DNA of 64,000 nucleotides from Verrucomicrobiia bacterium (GTDB lineage Bacteria; Verrucomicrobiota; Verrucomicrobiia; Verrucomicrobiales; Akkermansiaceae). The DNA is taken from contig JAUIGV010000015.1 of assembly GCA_030432565.1 (NCBI GenBank), positions 1-64,000 on the forward strand, read 5' to 3'. Shown piece by piece: positions 15,612-24,161 of this stretch; the stretch's first letter is position 1; every line of letters starts with the position of its first letter. Made by a program: the position numbers and the translations under genes. Below the pieces are notes generated by a model, which was not told the origin of the DNA, ran no database searches, and saw nothing but the letters and a program-made list of their open reading frames with translations.

Positions 15612-16766
15612 CTAGTTCAGTGAAGAATGAATCTGCTGAAGGGTCATTACGGCGTAGCTGGTGACGAGAACGGGGTCGTTCTCCATCCAGCGGCTGGCCT
15701 TCGTGTTGATCCAGGAGCCGTCTTCGCGTTGTCCGTTGATGATGGCAGCCGCAAGATCGGAGCGCCAGTCGATCTTGAGCCCGTCCTTACCTTCAAGATT
15801 GGGCTTGTTGGCTGCGACAAGACTTTTAGCCATGGCGTGGTAGTAGTAATAGAGTCCCTGTCCGCCGAGGCCCGGATTTTCTTCCAGAGTGTAGTTATCG
15901 GAGAGCCAATTGAGGACAGCCTTGACGCGCTGATCGCTCTCGTCGAGGTCCGAGTAAACGAGGGAAAGGAGTCCGGAGTAAGACATGGATCCGTAGCCGC
16001 GAAGGGCGACTCGCCCGGTCTTGCTGTCGACTGCTTCACCGGCCTTGGAGTTCCCCGGATAGTAAACGAAGCTTCCGTCGTTGCCGGTTTTTTCGCCCTT
16101 GTTGGTGGCCTGGAGGTTTTGGCAGCGTGAGACAAATGCCAGCGCTGCCTCCCAATCGAGCTCCATGGCCTTCTTGTCACCGGAATCGGTGGCGAGCGCC
16201 CGGGTGGTGTAAAGAGCTTCCATGGCGCGGTGGGTGTTCGAGAGGTCGGAATGAGCCACCGATCCGCCATAGCCAATACCGCCGTCGAACTTGGTGTCAT
16301 CCTCGCCTTTTACACCCCAATCTGTTTGATGGTTGATGAGGAAATTACGGGCTTTGATGATCTGATCCCTGTATTTTTCAGGTCCGGCAACCCAGAGAGC
16401 CATGACGGAAGCGGAAGTTGAGTAGGTGGCCATCCCGCGTCCGTAGATTCCGCCGTCTTCCTTTTGTTGGGCCAGAAGCCAGTCGAGGCCCTTTTTAACG
16501 GGGGCGGGGACAGGGCCTTTGGGATCGTAAGCCGGGTCGAGGAGGAGGCATTTCACAGCGAAGCCAGTGATCGCCGGGAGGTTTGGGTCACCCCAGTAGC
16601 CTTCTTCGTTTTGTTGGCTGATCAGGTATTTGTTTCCTTTGGCGATGACCTGCTGTGCTTCCAGCTTGATCGAGAGATGGGCGCCTTTGAGCGGGGCCTT
16701 TTTATCCTGCGCAATTGCAGTGAGGCTGGCGGTGGCGAGGATGGAGGAAATGAGGAGTTGCTTCAT
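15612..16766 (-). CDS. Secreted prenyltransferase/squalene-oxidase-repeat protein
   Basis: A 384-residue protein with a signal peptide (MKQLLISSILATASLTAIA, cleavage near AQD) and an alpha/alpha-barrel of the terpene cyclase/prenyltransferase type. QW-like repeats are visible: QQNEEGYWGDP (~51), QQKEDGGIYGRG (~100), NDGSFVYYPG (~233) and NGQREDGSWINTK (~343), each followed by a hydrophobic helix. The DXDD acid motif of squalene-hopene cyclase is not present, so it is unlikely to be a cyclase; in PVC bacteria this fold occurs in exported proteins of unknown role. Its ATG overlaps the stop of the upstream YdjY-like gene by 4 nt, showing translational coupling. Confidence 0.8.
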   Translation of the reverse strand: MKQLLISSILATASLTAIAQDKKAPLKGAHLSIKLEAQQVIAKGNKYLISQQNEEGYWGDPNLPAITGFAVKCLLLDPAYDPKGPVPAPVKKGLDWLLAQQKEDGGIYGRGMATYSTSASVMALWVAGPEKYRDQIIKARNFLINHQTDWGVKGEDDTKFDGGIGYGGSVAHSDLSNTHRAMEALYTTRALATDSGDKKAMELDWEAALAFVSRCQNLQATNKGEKTGNDGSFVYYPGNSKAGEAVDSKTGRVALRGYGSMSYSGLLSLVYSDLDESDQRVKAVLNWLSDNYTLEENPGLGGQGLYYYYHAMAKSLVAANKPNLEGKDGLKIDWRSDLAAAIINGQREDGSWINTKASRWMENDPVLVTSYAVMTLQQIHSSLN

Positions 16767-17548
16767 TTTTTTGGAGTGTGGGGTTTAACAATAATAGTGA
16801 CTTCGGTGCCTACCTTTGGTGTCACCTTTTTATTTGGTATCCAAACGTCACCCAATAGACGGTCTTTGCCAGAAAAGTTTACGATTGCCTGCTCGTTTGT
16901 GTAGATCCCGAAGATGATTCCGCCGACCTCGGCCTTAAATCGGCCTTCGTGCATGTAGGATCCCGTGGAAAGCCAGGGCCCCTTCTCCATAACACTCAGG
17001 GTGGCTTCCTTGATCTCGACGTCTTCGTTGGGCTTCGGAGTGACTGCTTTCTCGGGCCAGTTGATATGGTGAATGAGCTCGTTGACCGGAACTCTCGTCT
17101 TCTTTTCTCCTTCGTTCCATTCCACGAAGATATCGACGAGTGAGGCCGCGTGAACTTCCGGAGTGACTTCGGGAAATTTTCCGGTGGGTTTCCAGGTGTC
17201 CTGATCGATGATTTCAAAGAGTTCCTTGGATTCCTTGATCCCGAGCAGTTTCATCGCGATGTTGATATTGAGCGGTGAAGCATCGGTGAGGATGAGGGTT
17301 TCGTGGACCTTGTCGCTCTTGGTTGTGGCCAGGAAGTATTCAATGAGGCCCTCTGTCATGTTGATCCCTCCCTTGAAGCTGGCTTCACGCTTCTTTTGAT
17401 GAATGTGGATTTTGCCGATGCGAAGTTCCTCACCGCTGATGCGCTCGATTTTCGGTTTTTCAGTGGACTTTGGCTTGGCCGAAGCGTCCTTCTGGGCAAA
17501 GGCAGTCCAAGGCAGGATGAGAGCGGCGGGGAGGAGAAGTTTCGGCAT
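16763..17548 (-). CDS. Exported YdjY-domain protein
   Basis: A 261-residue protein with a signal peptide (MPKLLLPAALILPWTAFAQ) and a Lys/Pro-rich linker to about residue 35. The core matches the YdjY-type domain: GKIHIHQKKREASFKGGINM, then GLIEYFLATTKSDKVHETLI with the conserved K-x-H-E-T/S-L, and a C-terminal part with GSYMHEGRFKAEVGG. YdjY domains occur in periplasmic proteins of unknown biochemistry, often beside ferredoxin-like or cyclase-fold genes in PVC genomes. Middle gene of a three-gene minus-strand operon: 45 bp after the TPR-like gene and overlapping the next by 4 nt. Confidence 0.72.
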   Translation of the reverse strand: MPKLLLPAALILPWTAFAQKDASAKPKSTEKPKIERISGEELRIGKIHIHQKKREASFKGGINMTEGLIEYFLATTKSDKVHETLILTDASPLNINIAMKLLGIKESKELFEIIDQDTWKPTGKFPEVTPEVHAASLVDIFVEWNEGEKKTRVPVNELIHHINWPEKAVTPKPNEDVEIKEATLSVMEKGPWLSTGSYMHEGRFKAEVGGIIFGIYTNEQAIVNFSGKDRLLGDVWIPNKKVTPKVGTEVTIIVKPHTPKK

Positions 17549-17593
17549 GGCTTCGGAGTGTTGGAACGGATGAGAGCAGGTTTTCTTAGAGAA

Positions 17594-18583
17594 TTAGTCG
17601 GAATTCGCATCGGAGGATTCAGCAGGATCATCTTCAATTTCAGTGGCCGATTTTTCCTGCTGGTAAAGGGACCGGGCAAAATCCCGCCACATGAGGCGGG
17701 TGACGTGCCTGGAAAGGTAGTTCTGGCCTGCCTCAAGATTGTCCGGTGCCGGAGGGTAGCCTTGCTGGGCGAGATGGCTCCGAATCGCTTTAAAGACTGC
17801 CACGGAGATCTCAGGGAGATGATTGCTTTCATCTTTCGAGAGCCGGAGAGTGATGACGGCAGAGGAGGCTGGTTCGTCGCCCGGTGTCGAGAGCCAAAGC
17901 GCGATGGGGCTGTCCTCGGGTGCCTCGGGATCATCGCTGCTGTTGATCGTTGGGATGATATCGAGTTGATCGCCAGAGGATTCGCGGATGAGAATGGCCG
18001 CCTCCAGAAGGGCTTTTTTCAGAGCATCTGATGGTTTTCGGGCGGTTCCCAGATGCAGGTTGAGTGCGATTTCATTGCTTGGGTCCACGTTCCAACTCGG
18101 GAGACTTTTCAGGAGAGCCGCGATGCCTTGGGCGGCTTCCGTTTGGGCTTTGGGATCAGCGGCGCTTGTGTCGATGACCCGCTCGAAGGCAAGAAGAGCG
18201 CGTTGGAATTCACCCCGGGCACGGAGGGTGGAGGAAAGCTCAAACAAGCGGTCGGGCGGTTCGCTCCGGGCGAAGTCGCGATAGGCCTCCAACCCCGGGC
18301 TCGATCCCAAATCGCCCAATTCCTCCTCGGTAATCTCCTTGATCTCGGGTGGGCTGATTTTGTCCGGATCTTCAGGTTGCTCTATGTTACCGTTGATATT
18401 CGGCTGGTCCTTGATTTCCGGTTGCAGCGCCACGGAGGGATCGTCGAAGTCGGGTGTTTCGTCGGATTTTGTGATTTCAGCTCCGTCGGGGGTGAGGAAG
18501 TCCATGTCCTTGGTACGCAGATACCAAGTGATGAGGATGGTCCCGATCACGGCAAGAACGACAAATGCCCGGTGGATTCGCAC
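17594..18583 (-). CDS. Membrane-anchored protein with TPR-like region, unknown function
   Basis: A 329-residue protein with one N-terminal membrane anchor (VVLAVIGTILITWYL, ~8-22) and no cleavage site, then an acidic/proline-rich linker (~30-95). The segment LFELSSTLRARGEFQRALLA (~113-132) is TPR-like. The remainder is a mixed domain containing EIALNLHLGTARKPSDALKK and ALWLSTPGDEPASSAVITLR, and the tail is acidic. No named family recognised. First gene of the operon with the YdjY-like and cyclase-fold proteins, so it probably acts with them in the periplasm. Confidence 0.62.
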   Translation of the reverse strand: MRIHRAFVVLAVIGTILITWYLRTKDMDFLTPDGAEITKSDETPDFDDPSVALQPEIKDQPNINGNIEQPEDPDKISPPEIKEITEEELGDLGSSPGLEAYRDFARSEPPDRLFELSSTLRARGEFQRALLAFERVIDTSAADPKAQTEAAQGIAALLKSLPSWNVDPSNEIALNLHLGTARKPSDALKKALLEAAILIRESSGDQLDIIPTINSSDDPEAPEDSPIALWLSTPGDEPASSAVITLRLSKDESNHLPEISVAVFKAIRSHLAQQGYPPAPDNLEAGQNYLSRHVTRLMWRDFARSLYQQEKSATEIEDDPAESSDANSD

Positions 18584-18624
18584 TGCTTCGAAGAGTGGGA
18601 GACGGTGGAGCGCAGGTGAAGCGC

Positions 18625-18661
18625 AAAAAAAAAGCCGCAGGGAGAAAACTCCAACTGCGGC
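18625..18661 (-). terminator. Rho-independent terminator after rplS
   Basis: On the minus strand GCCGCAG (18661-18655) pairs with CTGCGGC (18640-18634), with an inner GGAG/CTCC helix around TTTT, followed by nine T residues. It ends 27 nt after the rplS stop. Confidence 0.9.
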
Positions 18662-18687
18662 CCGTAAAGTTTAATGGCTGGCAGGGA

Positions 18688-19032
18688 TCAGTCCGCTGAT
18701 TTTACCTGGATGGCCCTCTTGCCAACACGCTGACGGAGGTAGTGAAGTTTTGCACGACGAACCTTGCCGCGTGAAACAACCTCGACTTTCTCGATCCGTG
18801 GGCTGTGGATGCAGTAGACTCGCTCGACTCCGGTGCCGTATGAAATTTTACGAACGGTGAAAGCTGTGTTGAGGCCGCTGCCGGACTTGGCGAGTACAAT
18901 ACCCTGGAAGATCTGAATCCGCTCTTTACCCCCCTCGACCACACGGTTGTGCACCTTGACGGTATCACCGACGTTGAAGTCGGCGACGTCTGACTTCATT
19001 TGCTCTTTCTCAATCTTGCTGATGATATCCAT
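18688..19032 (-). CDS. rplS: 50S ribosomal protein L19
   Basis: Ribosomal protein at the 30S-50S interface. The family signatures are clear: [20 protein letters not shown] (~19-38), [20 protein letters not shown] (~39-58), and [20 protein letters not shown] (~65-84), followed by the [14 protein letters not shown] tail. At 114 residues it is full length. In many bacteria rplS follows rpsP-rimM-trmD; here it stands alone with a terminator on each side, so it has its own promoter somewhere in the 89-bp stretch upstream. Confidence 0.97.
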   Translation of the reverse strand: MDIISKIEKEQMKSDVADFNVGDTVKVHNRVVEGGKERIQIFQGIVLAKSGSGLNTAFTVRKISYGTGVERVYCIHSPRIEKVEVVSRGKVRRAKLHYLRQRVGKRAIQVKSAD

Positions 19033-19120
19033 GGTCGTAAGTTGGTTGACGGGGCGCAGGAACTACGGGAAGCCGGTAGTGAATGCAAACAATTTTTTGA
19101 AGGATCGCCGAGATTCAGGC

Positions 19121-19150
19121 AAAAAAAGGCCGGGATTGGTCATCCCGGCC
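19121..19150 (-). terminator. Rho-independent terminator upstream of rplS
   Basis: GGCCGGGAT/ATCCCGGCC (19128-19136 with 19142-19150), 9 bp perfect, followed on the minus strand by seven T residues. It ends the flavoprotein-lipoprotein transcript before rplS. Confidence 0.9.
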
Positions 19151-19195
19151 CAAAATCAATGGGTCATCTCACGGATGACTTCAGAGGGTTGCCCC

Positions 19196-19294
19196 TCAGC
19201 AGGCATCCGGTGGAGGGGGCGGGGCGGGGGTCGGCGCGCAGGACGAAAGTCCCAGAAGCGCTCCCATGAGGAGGAATAGCAGTGTCGTTTTCAT
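19196..19294 (-). CDS. 32-residue predicted lipoprotein
   Basis: Short gene below common ORF cut-offs. It encodes MKTTLLFLLMGALLGLSSC followed by a proline-rich 13-residue tail ending DAC. The lipobox is GLSSC-A, so the mature peptide would be a 14-residue, Pro-rich lipopeptide. A GGAG lies 8 nt before the ATG on the minus strand, stronger than most starts here, and a strong terminator follows 45 nt after the stop. It lies 66 bp after the flavoprotein stop, so the two may share a transcript. Function unknown; small entericidin-like or sorting-tag lipoproteins look similar. Confidence 0.6.
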   Translation of the reverse strand: MKTTLLFLLMGALLGLSSCAPTPAPPPPPDAC

Positions 19295-19360
19295 GATAAG
19301 CTCCGGTAAGAGCCTCCAATGGTAACAGTTATTCCTCGAAATTGAAGCAAATAGCTTGAA

Positions 19361-20743
19361 TTAGAGTTCTTCCATCAATTCCTCGGCCACATAGGTCCAG
19401 ATTTCACCCAAAGTGGGATGGTAAGAGGGGATTTTCAGAAATTCGGCAACGGTAAGGTTTTGGTGAAGGGCGACCATCATGGTGTGGGCGTAATCGATGA
19501 CGTGGGGGCCAAATCCGGCTGCGCCGAGGATTTTTCCGGTCGTGCGATCGGCGATGATCGAGACAAGGCCGTGCTTTTCGCCAACAATTTCGCCTTTTCC
19601 CTGATCGTCGTAGCGATAAGAGGCCGTGACAGGGTCGAATCCTCGTTTCCGGGCCTCGTCTTCATTCCAGCCCAGTTCGACCAATTCGGGGTCCGTAAAA
19701 ATGCCAAAGATGTTGAGTCGTTCATCCCAGGTGGCGGTTTGCTTCTCATTTTTCAAGTGGGCGGCAATGTTTTCGCCGGCGACCTCGCCCTGCATCACGG
19801 CAAGGTGGACGACGGCAAGAGGGCTCGAGACATCCCCCACACCAAAGATATGTGGCTTGGTGGTCTGGCAATACTCGTTAATCTCCAGTCGTTTGAGATC
19901 CCCGGGGAATCCGGCGGCTTCCAGATTGAGCGGTGCCAGATTTGGCTTGCGACCCGAGGCCATGATCAGTTGGTCACAGCTGATGTGGGCATCTTCTCCA
20001 ATGGTGAGGGTGAAGCCGGAATCGTCGTGGCTGACCCCGGTGAGAGACTTTCCAATGATGATATCGATGCCAAGGTCCTGACAGCGCTTTTCCATGGCTT
20101 CGGAGAGAGCGGAAGAAACTCCCGATACCAGCGGACTGCTCCGGGAAATAATGGTGACCTTGGAACCGAGGCCTTCGAAAAGAAAGGCGGACTCCATTCC
20201 GACCGCTCCTGATCCCACCACCACAACGGATTTGGGCAAACGCGGGAGCTCGACGATGTCGTCGCTGGTCCAAAACGGGGACTCAGCGAGGCCTGGAATC
20301 GGGGGAATGCTTTCTACCGAGCCCGTGGCAACGACGAAAGTTTTCCCGTGGAGCACGCCGTGCCCTTCGACCTCGATTTCGTGTGCTGAAATGAATCTGG
20401 CGTGCCCCCGTATGAGGTCGAAATCTCCATTTTCCAGCCCTCTTACGCGGTAGTGCTGGAAGTCGTCAATCAATCGCGATTTCCGATCGCGGAGGGCATC
20501 GATGTCGACCGTCGGTTCCTGAACGCCAATGGCAAACTCACCGGCCTCGCGGATGGCGCGCATTCGGCTGGAGGTTTCGAGGAGGGCCTTGGTCGGCATA
20601 CAACCGCGGAGAATACAGAGTCCGCCGAGTTCCTCGGCCCCATCGACTACGGCAACCTTCAGTCCGAGCCCCGAGGCCTTTTTAGCAGCGGCGTAGCCTC
20701 CGCTCCCTCCGCCGAGCACAATGACATCATATTCTTCCGACAT
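19361..20743 (-). CDS. FAD-dependent dihydrolipoamide-dehydrogenase-type oxidoreductase
   Basis: A class I pyridine-nucleotide disulfide oxidoreductase of 460 residues. It has the FAD-binding VIVLGGGSGGYAAAKKAS, the redox-active disulfide GGLCILRGCMPTK (Cys43 and Cys48), the NAD-binding SVVVVGSGAVGMESAFLFEG (~180-200), GVGDVSSPLAVVHLA (~310) and the C-terminal dimer-interface His-Glu pair in SYHPTLGEIW. The start at 20743 has AAGGA 8 nt upstream; the ATG 36 nt further upstream has no support. No E1, E2 or mer genes are nearby, so whether the substrate is lipoyl protein or another disulfide is open. Divergent from the MscS gene. Confidence 0.85.
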   Translation of the reverse strand: MSEEYDVIVLGGGSGGYAAAKKASGLGLKVAVVDGAEELGGLCILRGCMPTKALLETSSRMRAIREAGEFAIGVQEPTVDIDALRDRKSRLIDDFQHYRVRGLENGDFDLIRGHARFISAHEIEVEGHGVLHGKTFVVATGSVESIPPIPGLAESPFWTSDDIVELPRLPKSVVVVGSGAVGMESAFLFEGLGSKVTIISRSSPLVSGVSSALSEAMEKRCQDLGIDIIIGKSLTGVSHDDSGFTLTIGEDAHISCDQLIMASGRKPNLAPLNLEAAGFPGDLKRLEINEYCQTTKPHIFGVGDVSSPLAVVHLAVMQGEVAGENIAAHLKNEKQTATWDERLNIFGIFTDPELVELGWNEDEARKRGFDPVTASYRYDDQGKGEIVGEKHGLVSIIADRTTGKILGAAGFGPHVIDYAHTMMVALHQNLTVAEFLKIPSYHPTLGEIWTYVAEELMEEL

Positions 20744-20831
20744 GGTGCAAATCCTTGTCGTCGGCTTCCCAAAAGACAAGTCGCAGTCGCGCTTTCTTTC
20801 CAGAGGAAATCATTTAGTCTCCCGCCGACCC

Positions 20832-23800
20832 GTGAGACTATTCTTATTATCATTACTTTTGGTTCTGCCGATTTTTGGAGAGGTGTTGGACGAGGCGGCG
20901 ATTCTGGCACGCGTCGAGAAAATGTCTGCGATCGAGGGGGATCCTGTCGCCGCAGAGGCCGCCAAGATTTGGGCGGAAGCGCTGGAAGCCAGCAAGGAAG
21001 CGGACCTCTCCATCGAGAAGGAGAAGCAATTTCGTGCGGAATTAGTGAGCTTGGATGATTTGAATCCCCTGGTGCCACCGCAGCCTCCGGAAGGTGAGTT
21101 GTCTCTTCAAGAAAAGGAGGGGTTCCTAAAGACCGTCCGCTCATCGATCGAAGAAAATGAGCGTCGTCTTGACGACATTGAGGCAAGGAAGACTAGATCG
21201 GGAGAGCGGGTGACCACGCTGATTGAAGAAATAACGAAGGTGAAAGCTTCGTTGAAAGATTTGAACGTGCCCGCATTGGGTCCGGGTGTGCTGGAAGCAG
21301 CCCAACACCAAAAGGGGGTTCAGGAGAAGCGACGTCTCGAAGCCCGTCTGGCCGAGTTCACGGCTGAGCAGGAACTTTTGCGCCGGGAATCGGATCTTTT
21401 TATTGATCGGATAACCCGCCGAAAGGATTTCACCAAGAAGCTGAAGGAGCTGGAAACGAATCTAATCCAGTCAATCAAGAAGGCTCAAGAGCAGGAGGCT
21501 CTCAAAAACCAGCAGGTCGTTGCGTCTCTCGAAGAAGAATTCTCCGGCATTCCCGAACTTAACTCGATTCTTGGTGAGGTGAAGGAGTTCCGCGATCGCG
21601 AGAAAAGTCTCAAGCAAGGGCTTAAGCAGGCTCGTGACTACAGGGAATCAGTGGTTGCAGTTCGAGAAAAAATTGATGAACAGTTTAAGTTGGCAAAAGG
21701 GAGGATTGAGCTTCTGGAAGGAGCCAAGATGGGGATCGATGACGAGACCGGTCTGCTTTTGCGCAGGCAGCGGGCCCGCCTTCCGAGCGTCGATCAGATT
21801 TCTGCTGAGTTGAAAGACAAGTTGGAGCGTGCGGCGCGGGCCGAGCTTTCCCTGATGACCTTGTCGGATGAGGTGAACGATCTCTCTTCATTGAGTGATG
21901 AGCAAATCAAGAAAATTCTGATCGACCATCCCAAGGTTTCCCGGAAAAGGATTGATGAGCTCCTTGAGCAAAGGGCCGGTGTTTTGCGGAATCTGGACAA
22001 AACCCTGCGGGATTTAAAAGAGGAACTCAATGAGGGGACTGGAGTCGCCAAACTCACGATTGATGAAATTCAGGAGTACTCGACCTTCATTGATGAAAGG
22101 CTTCTCTGGATCAAGAGCACGAAATCGCTGCATTGGACGGAGCCGGTCGCTGAGTGGGGGAGGGTCATTGACCTCTTTAAAAGCGATGGCCTGGGGGCTG
22201 CCTTAAAGTCCATCGAGGACAACCTCTTCAACAAGATCGTCCTGGTGATCCTGGTTTTTTTGATCTCATTGGGCGTGTTTTTCCGAAGAGGACGATTGAG
22301 AAAGGTGCTGGAAGAAAGCAGCCGAGAGGCGGCCCGTCGCAACTGCACTTCCATTGTGCCAACGGTGAAGTTCATTGGAGCGGCTGTTTTACTTTCCTCC
22401 TGGGTTTCTCTTCCGGTTTGGTGTGCCTCGGAGCTAGTTACGGTGCCCGTTTTTTGGAAGGTTGCCCTACTGCGCCTTTCCACCTTTCTGTTTTTCAGCT
22501 CCCTCTTTTTGAAGTTTGCCCGCCCGCATGGCTTGTTTGTGTCTCATTTTAAAATGGAGCAAGAGCGTGCGGCCGTGATCTTCACGAGTCTGAAGTGGGT
22601 GTCGGCGGTGGCCCCCGTCTTTGTTTTTCTGGTGCCGGCACTCACTCTCTCGGAAGAGAATACCGAAGCGGGCCGCTTTGTGTTTATCGTGGCGATGCTG
22701 ATCCTGGCCGGATTTGTGCATCACCTTTTCCACCCCAAACGCACGATTGTCGGTGATGGCGAGGCTTCCGGCGGATTGGTCAAGCTGATCTATGTTCTGC
22801 TAATGGCCATCCCCGTCGTATTTGTGGTCGGAGCAGGCCTGGGATACTTCGCTTCGGTCCTAACCCTGAGAGATCAGGTTGGAGCGACTGCCGGACTCCT
22901 GGTGCTGGCGTTTCTAGCGATGCGTTTTTTGATCCGGTGGACCTTGGTTTCCCGTCGGGGGTTGGCAATTTCCCAGGCGATGCGGAGGCGGGAAGCGGTT
23001 TTGGCTCATCGGGAGATGGAAGCGGAAGGGCAGCCGAAGAGTGAGGAAATGCCAAGCCTCGACGAGGTAAAGGCCGAGGCGGTGAATGTTGTGGAGGTGG
23101 AGGAACAGACCACCCAGTTGCTGAAGTTTGCCACTTATTTGGCGGTTTTTTTCGGGCTGTGGGTGATTTGGTCAAGTACCTTGCCGGCGCTCAAGGTCCT
23201 GGATGGAATCGAGCTTTGGAAGGATGAGGCAGTCGTGGCTGATCAGAAGCCGGAAGCGCCTGCGGTTCCGGGGTTGGGTGCCGTTTCGGGGAAAGACGAA
23301 GCAAGCCCGCAAGAGACGACAGTGACGAAGATGGTGCCGGTGGATGATGGCAGGGTCACCCTTCAGGATCTCCTTCTTTCAGTCGTGTTTTTTGTCCTCA
23401 CCTTTGTTGCAGCGCGAAACATTCCGAGTCTTCTAAGCCTCACTTTGTTTAGTCGAATCAAGCTGGGTCCCGGCGGAAATTTTGCGCTCACGACAACCGC
23501 TCGCTATCTGATAGTTTTGGTCGGGATAGTCATTGCCTTGGCTCAGATCGGAGTGACCTGGGGCAAGGTTCAGTGGTTGGCCGCTGCTGTCAGTCTGGGG
23601 ATCGGCTTCGGCCTGCAGGAAATCTTTGCGAACTTCGTCGCGGGCATCATCCTGCTCTTTGAACGCCCTATTCGCCTGGGGGATATTGTGACGGTCGGGG
23701 ACATCTCGGGGAAGGTGACACAGATTAAAATTCGAGCCACCACCATCCAGCAATTCAACAACCGCGAATTGCTTGTCCCAAACAAGGAATTTATCACAAG

Positions 23801-24161
23801 TCAACTGGTGAACTGGACACTCAAGGACTCGGTGCTGCGTTTTGAAATTCCGATTGGAATCGCCTACGGTTCGGATACCGAAAAGGCCAGTCGCATCCTT
23901 CGCGAGATTGTCGAGGGGCATGAAAAGGTGCTCGACGACCCGGCTCCTGCGATTCTCTTTTCGAGTTTCGGGAACAGCACCTTGGACTTTCTCTTGAGGG
24001 GCTTTGTGGCCTCGGTGGATGATTTGCTACCGACCCAAAGTGAGATCCACTACCAGATCGACAACGCTTTCCGCGAAGCCAAGATCGAGATCGCTTTCCC
24101 CCAGCAGGATATTCACCTTCGTTCCCTTCCCGAAGGGGTCAAAATCGTCAGCCAGTCATGA
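20832..24161 (+). CDS. Large mechanosensitive channel, MscS/MscK-like
   Basis: An inner-membrane tension-gated channel for osmotic downshock. The GTG at 20832 is chosen because it starts a clean signal peptide (MRLFLLSLLLVLPIFG); ATGs at 20721 and 20742 in the same frame would overlap the divergent gene and place 30 or more charged residues before it. About residues 20-430 are a periplasmic coiled-coil-rich domain, followed by roughly 11 membrane segments interrupted by acidic linkers (~715-760 and ~790-840). The MscS domain is C-terminal: AAAVSLGIGFGLQEIFANFVAG pore helix region, FERPIRLGDIVTVGDISGKV, and RATTIQQFNNRELLVPNKEF. The length (~1109 aa) matches MscK/MscM-type channels. The corA gene overlaps its stop by 4 nt. 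Confidence 0.9.
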   Translation: MRLFLLSLLLVLPIFGEVLDEAAILARVEKMSAIEGDPVAAEAAKIWAEALEASKEADLSIEKEKQFRAELVSLDDLNPLVPPQPPEGELSLQEKEGFLKTVRSSIEENERRLDDIEARKTRSGERVTTLIEEITKVKASLKDLNVPALGPGVLEAAQHQKGVQEKRRLEARLAEFTAEQELLRRESDLFIDRITRRKDFTKKLKELETNLIQSIKKAQEQEALKNQQVVASLEEEFSGIPELNSILGEVKEFRDREKSLKQGLKQARDYRESVVAVREKIDEQFKLAKGRIELLEGAKMGIDDETGLLLRRQRARLPSVDQISAELKDKLERAARAELSLMTLSDEVNDLSSLSDEQIKKILIDHPKVSRKRIDELLEQRAGVLRNLDKTLRDLKEELNEGTGVAKLTIDEIQEYSTFIDERLLWIKSTKSLHWTEPVAEWGRVIDLFKSDGLGAALKSIEDNLFNKIVLVILVFLISLGVFFRRGRLRKVLEESSREAARRNCTSIVPTVKFIGAAVLLSSWVSLPVWCASELVTVPVFWKVALLRLSTFLFFSSLFLKFARPHGLFVSHFKMEQERAAVIFTSLKWVSAVAPVFVFLVPALTLSEENTEAGRFVFIVAMLILAGFVHHLFHPKRTIVGDGEASGGLVKLIYVLLMAIPVVFVVGAGLGYFASVLTLRDQVGATAGLLVLAFLAMRFLIRWTLVSRRGLAISQAMRRREAVLAHREMEAEGQPKSEEMPSLDEVKAEAVNVVEVEEQTTQLLKFATYLAVFFGLWVIWSSTLPALKVLDGIELWKDEAVVADQKPEAPAVPGLGAVSGKDEASPQETTVTKMVPVDDGRVTLQDLLLSVVFFVLTFVAARNIPSLLSLTLFSRIKLGPGGNFALTTTARYLIVLVGIVIALAQIGVTWGKVQWLAAAVSLGIGFGLQEIFANFVAGIILLFERPIRLGDIVTVGDISGKVTQIKIRATTIQQFNNRELLVPNKEFITSQLVNWTLKDSVLRFEIPIGIAYGSDTEKASRILREIVEGHEKVLDDPAPAILFSSFGNSTLDFLLRGFVASVDDLLPTQSEIHYQIDNAFREAKIEIAFPQQDIHLRSLPEGVKIVSQS

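Noticed and set aside
15612-16766. Genuine squalene-hopene cyclase of hopanoid synthesis
   Set aside because: It has a signal peptide, is only 384 residues and lacks the DXDD motif; no other hopanoid genes are adjacent.
19361-20743. Component of a pyruvate dehydrogenase or mercury-resistance operon
   Set aside because: No E1, E2, lipoylation or mer genes are present nearby, so only the enzyme superfamily is claimed.
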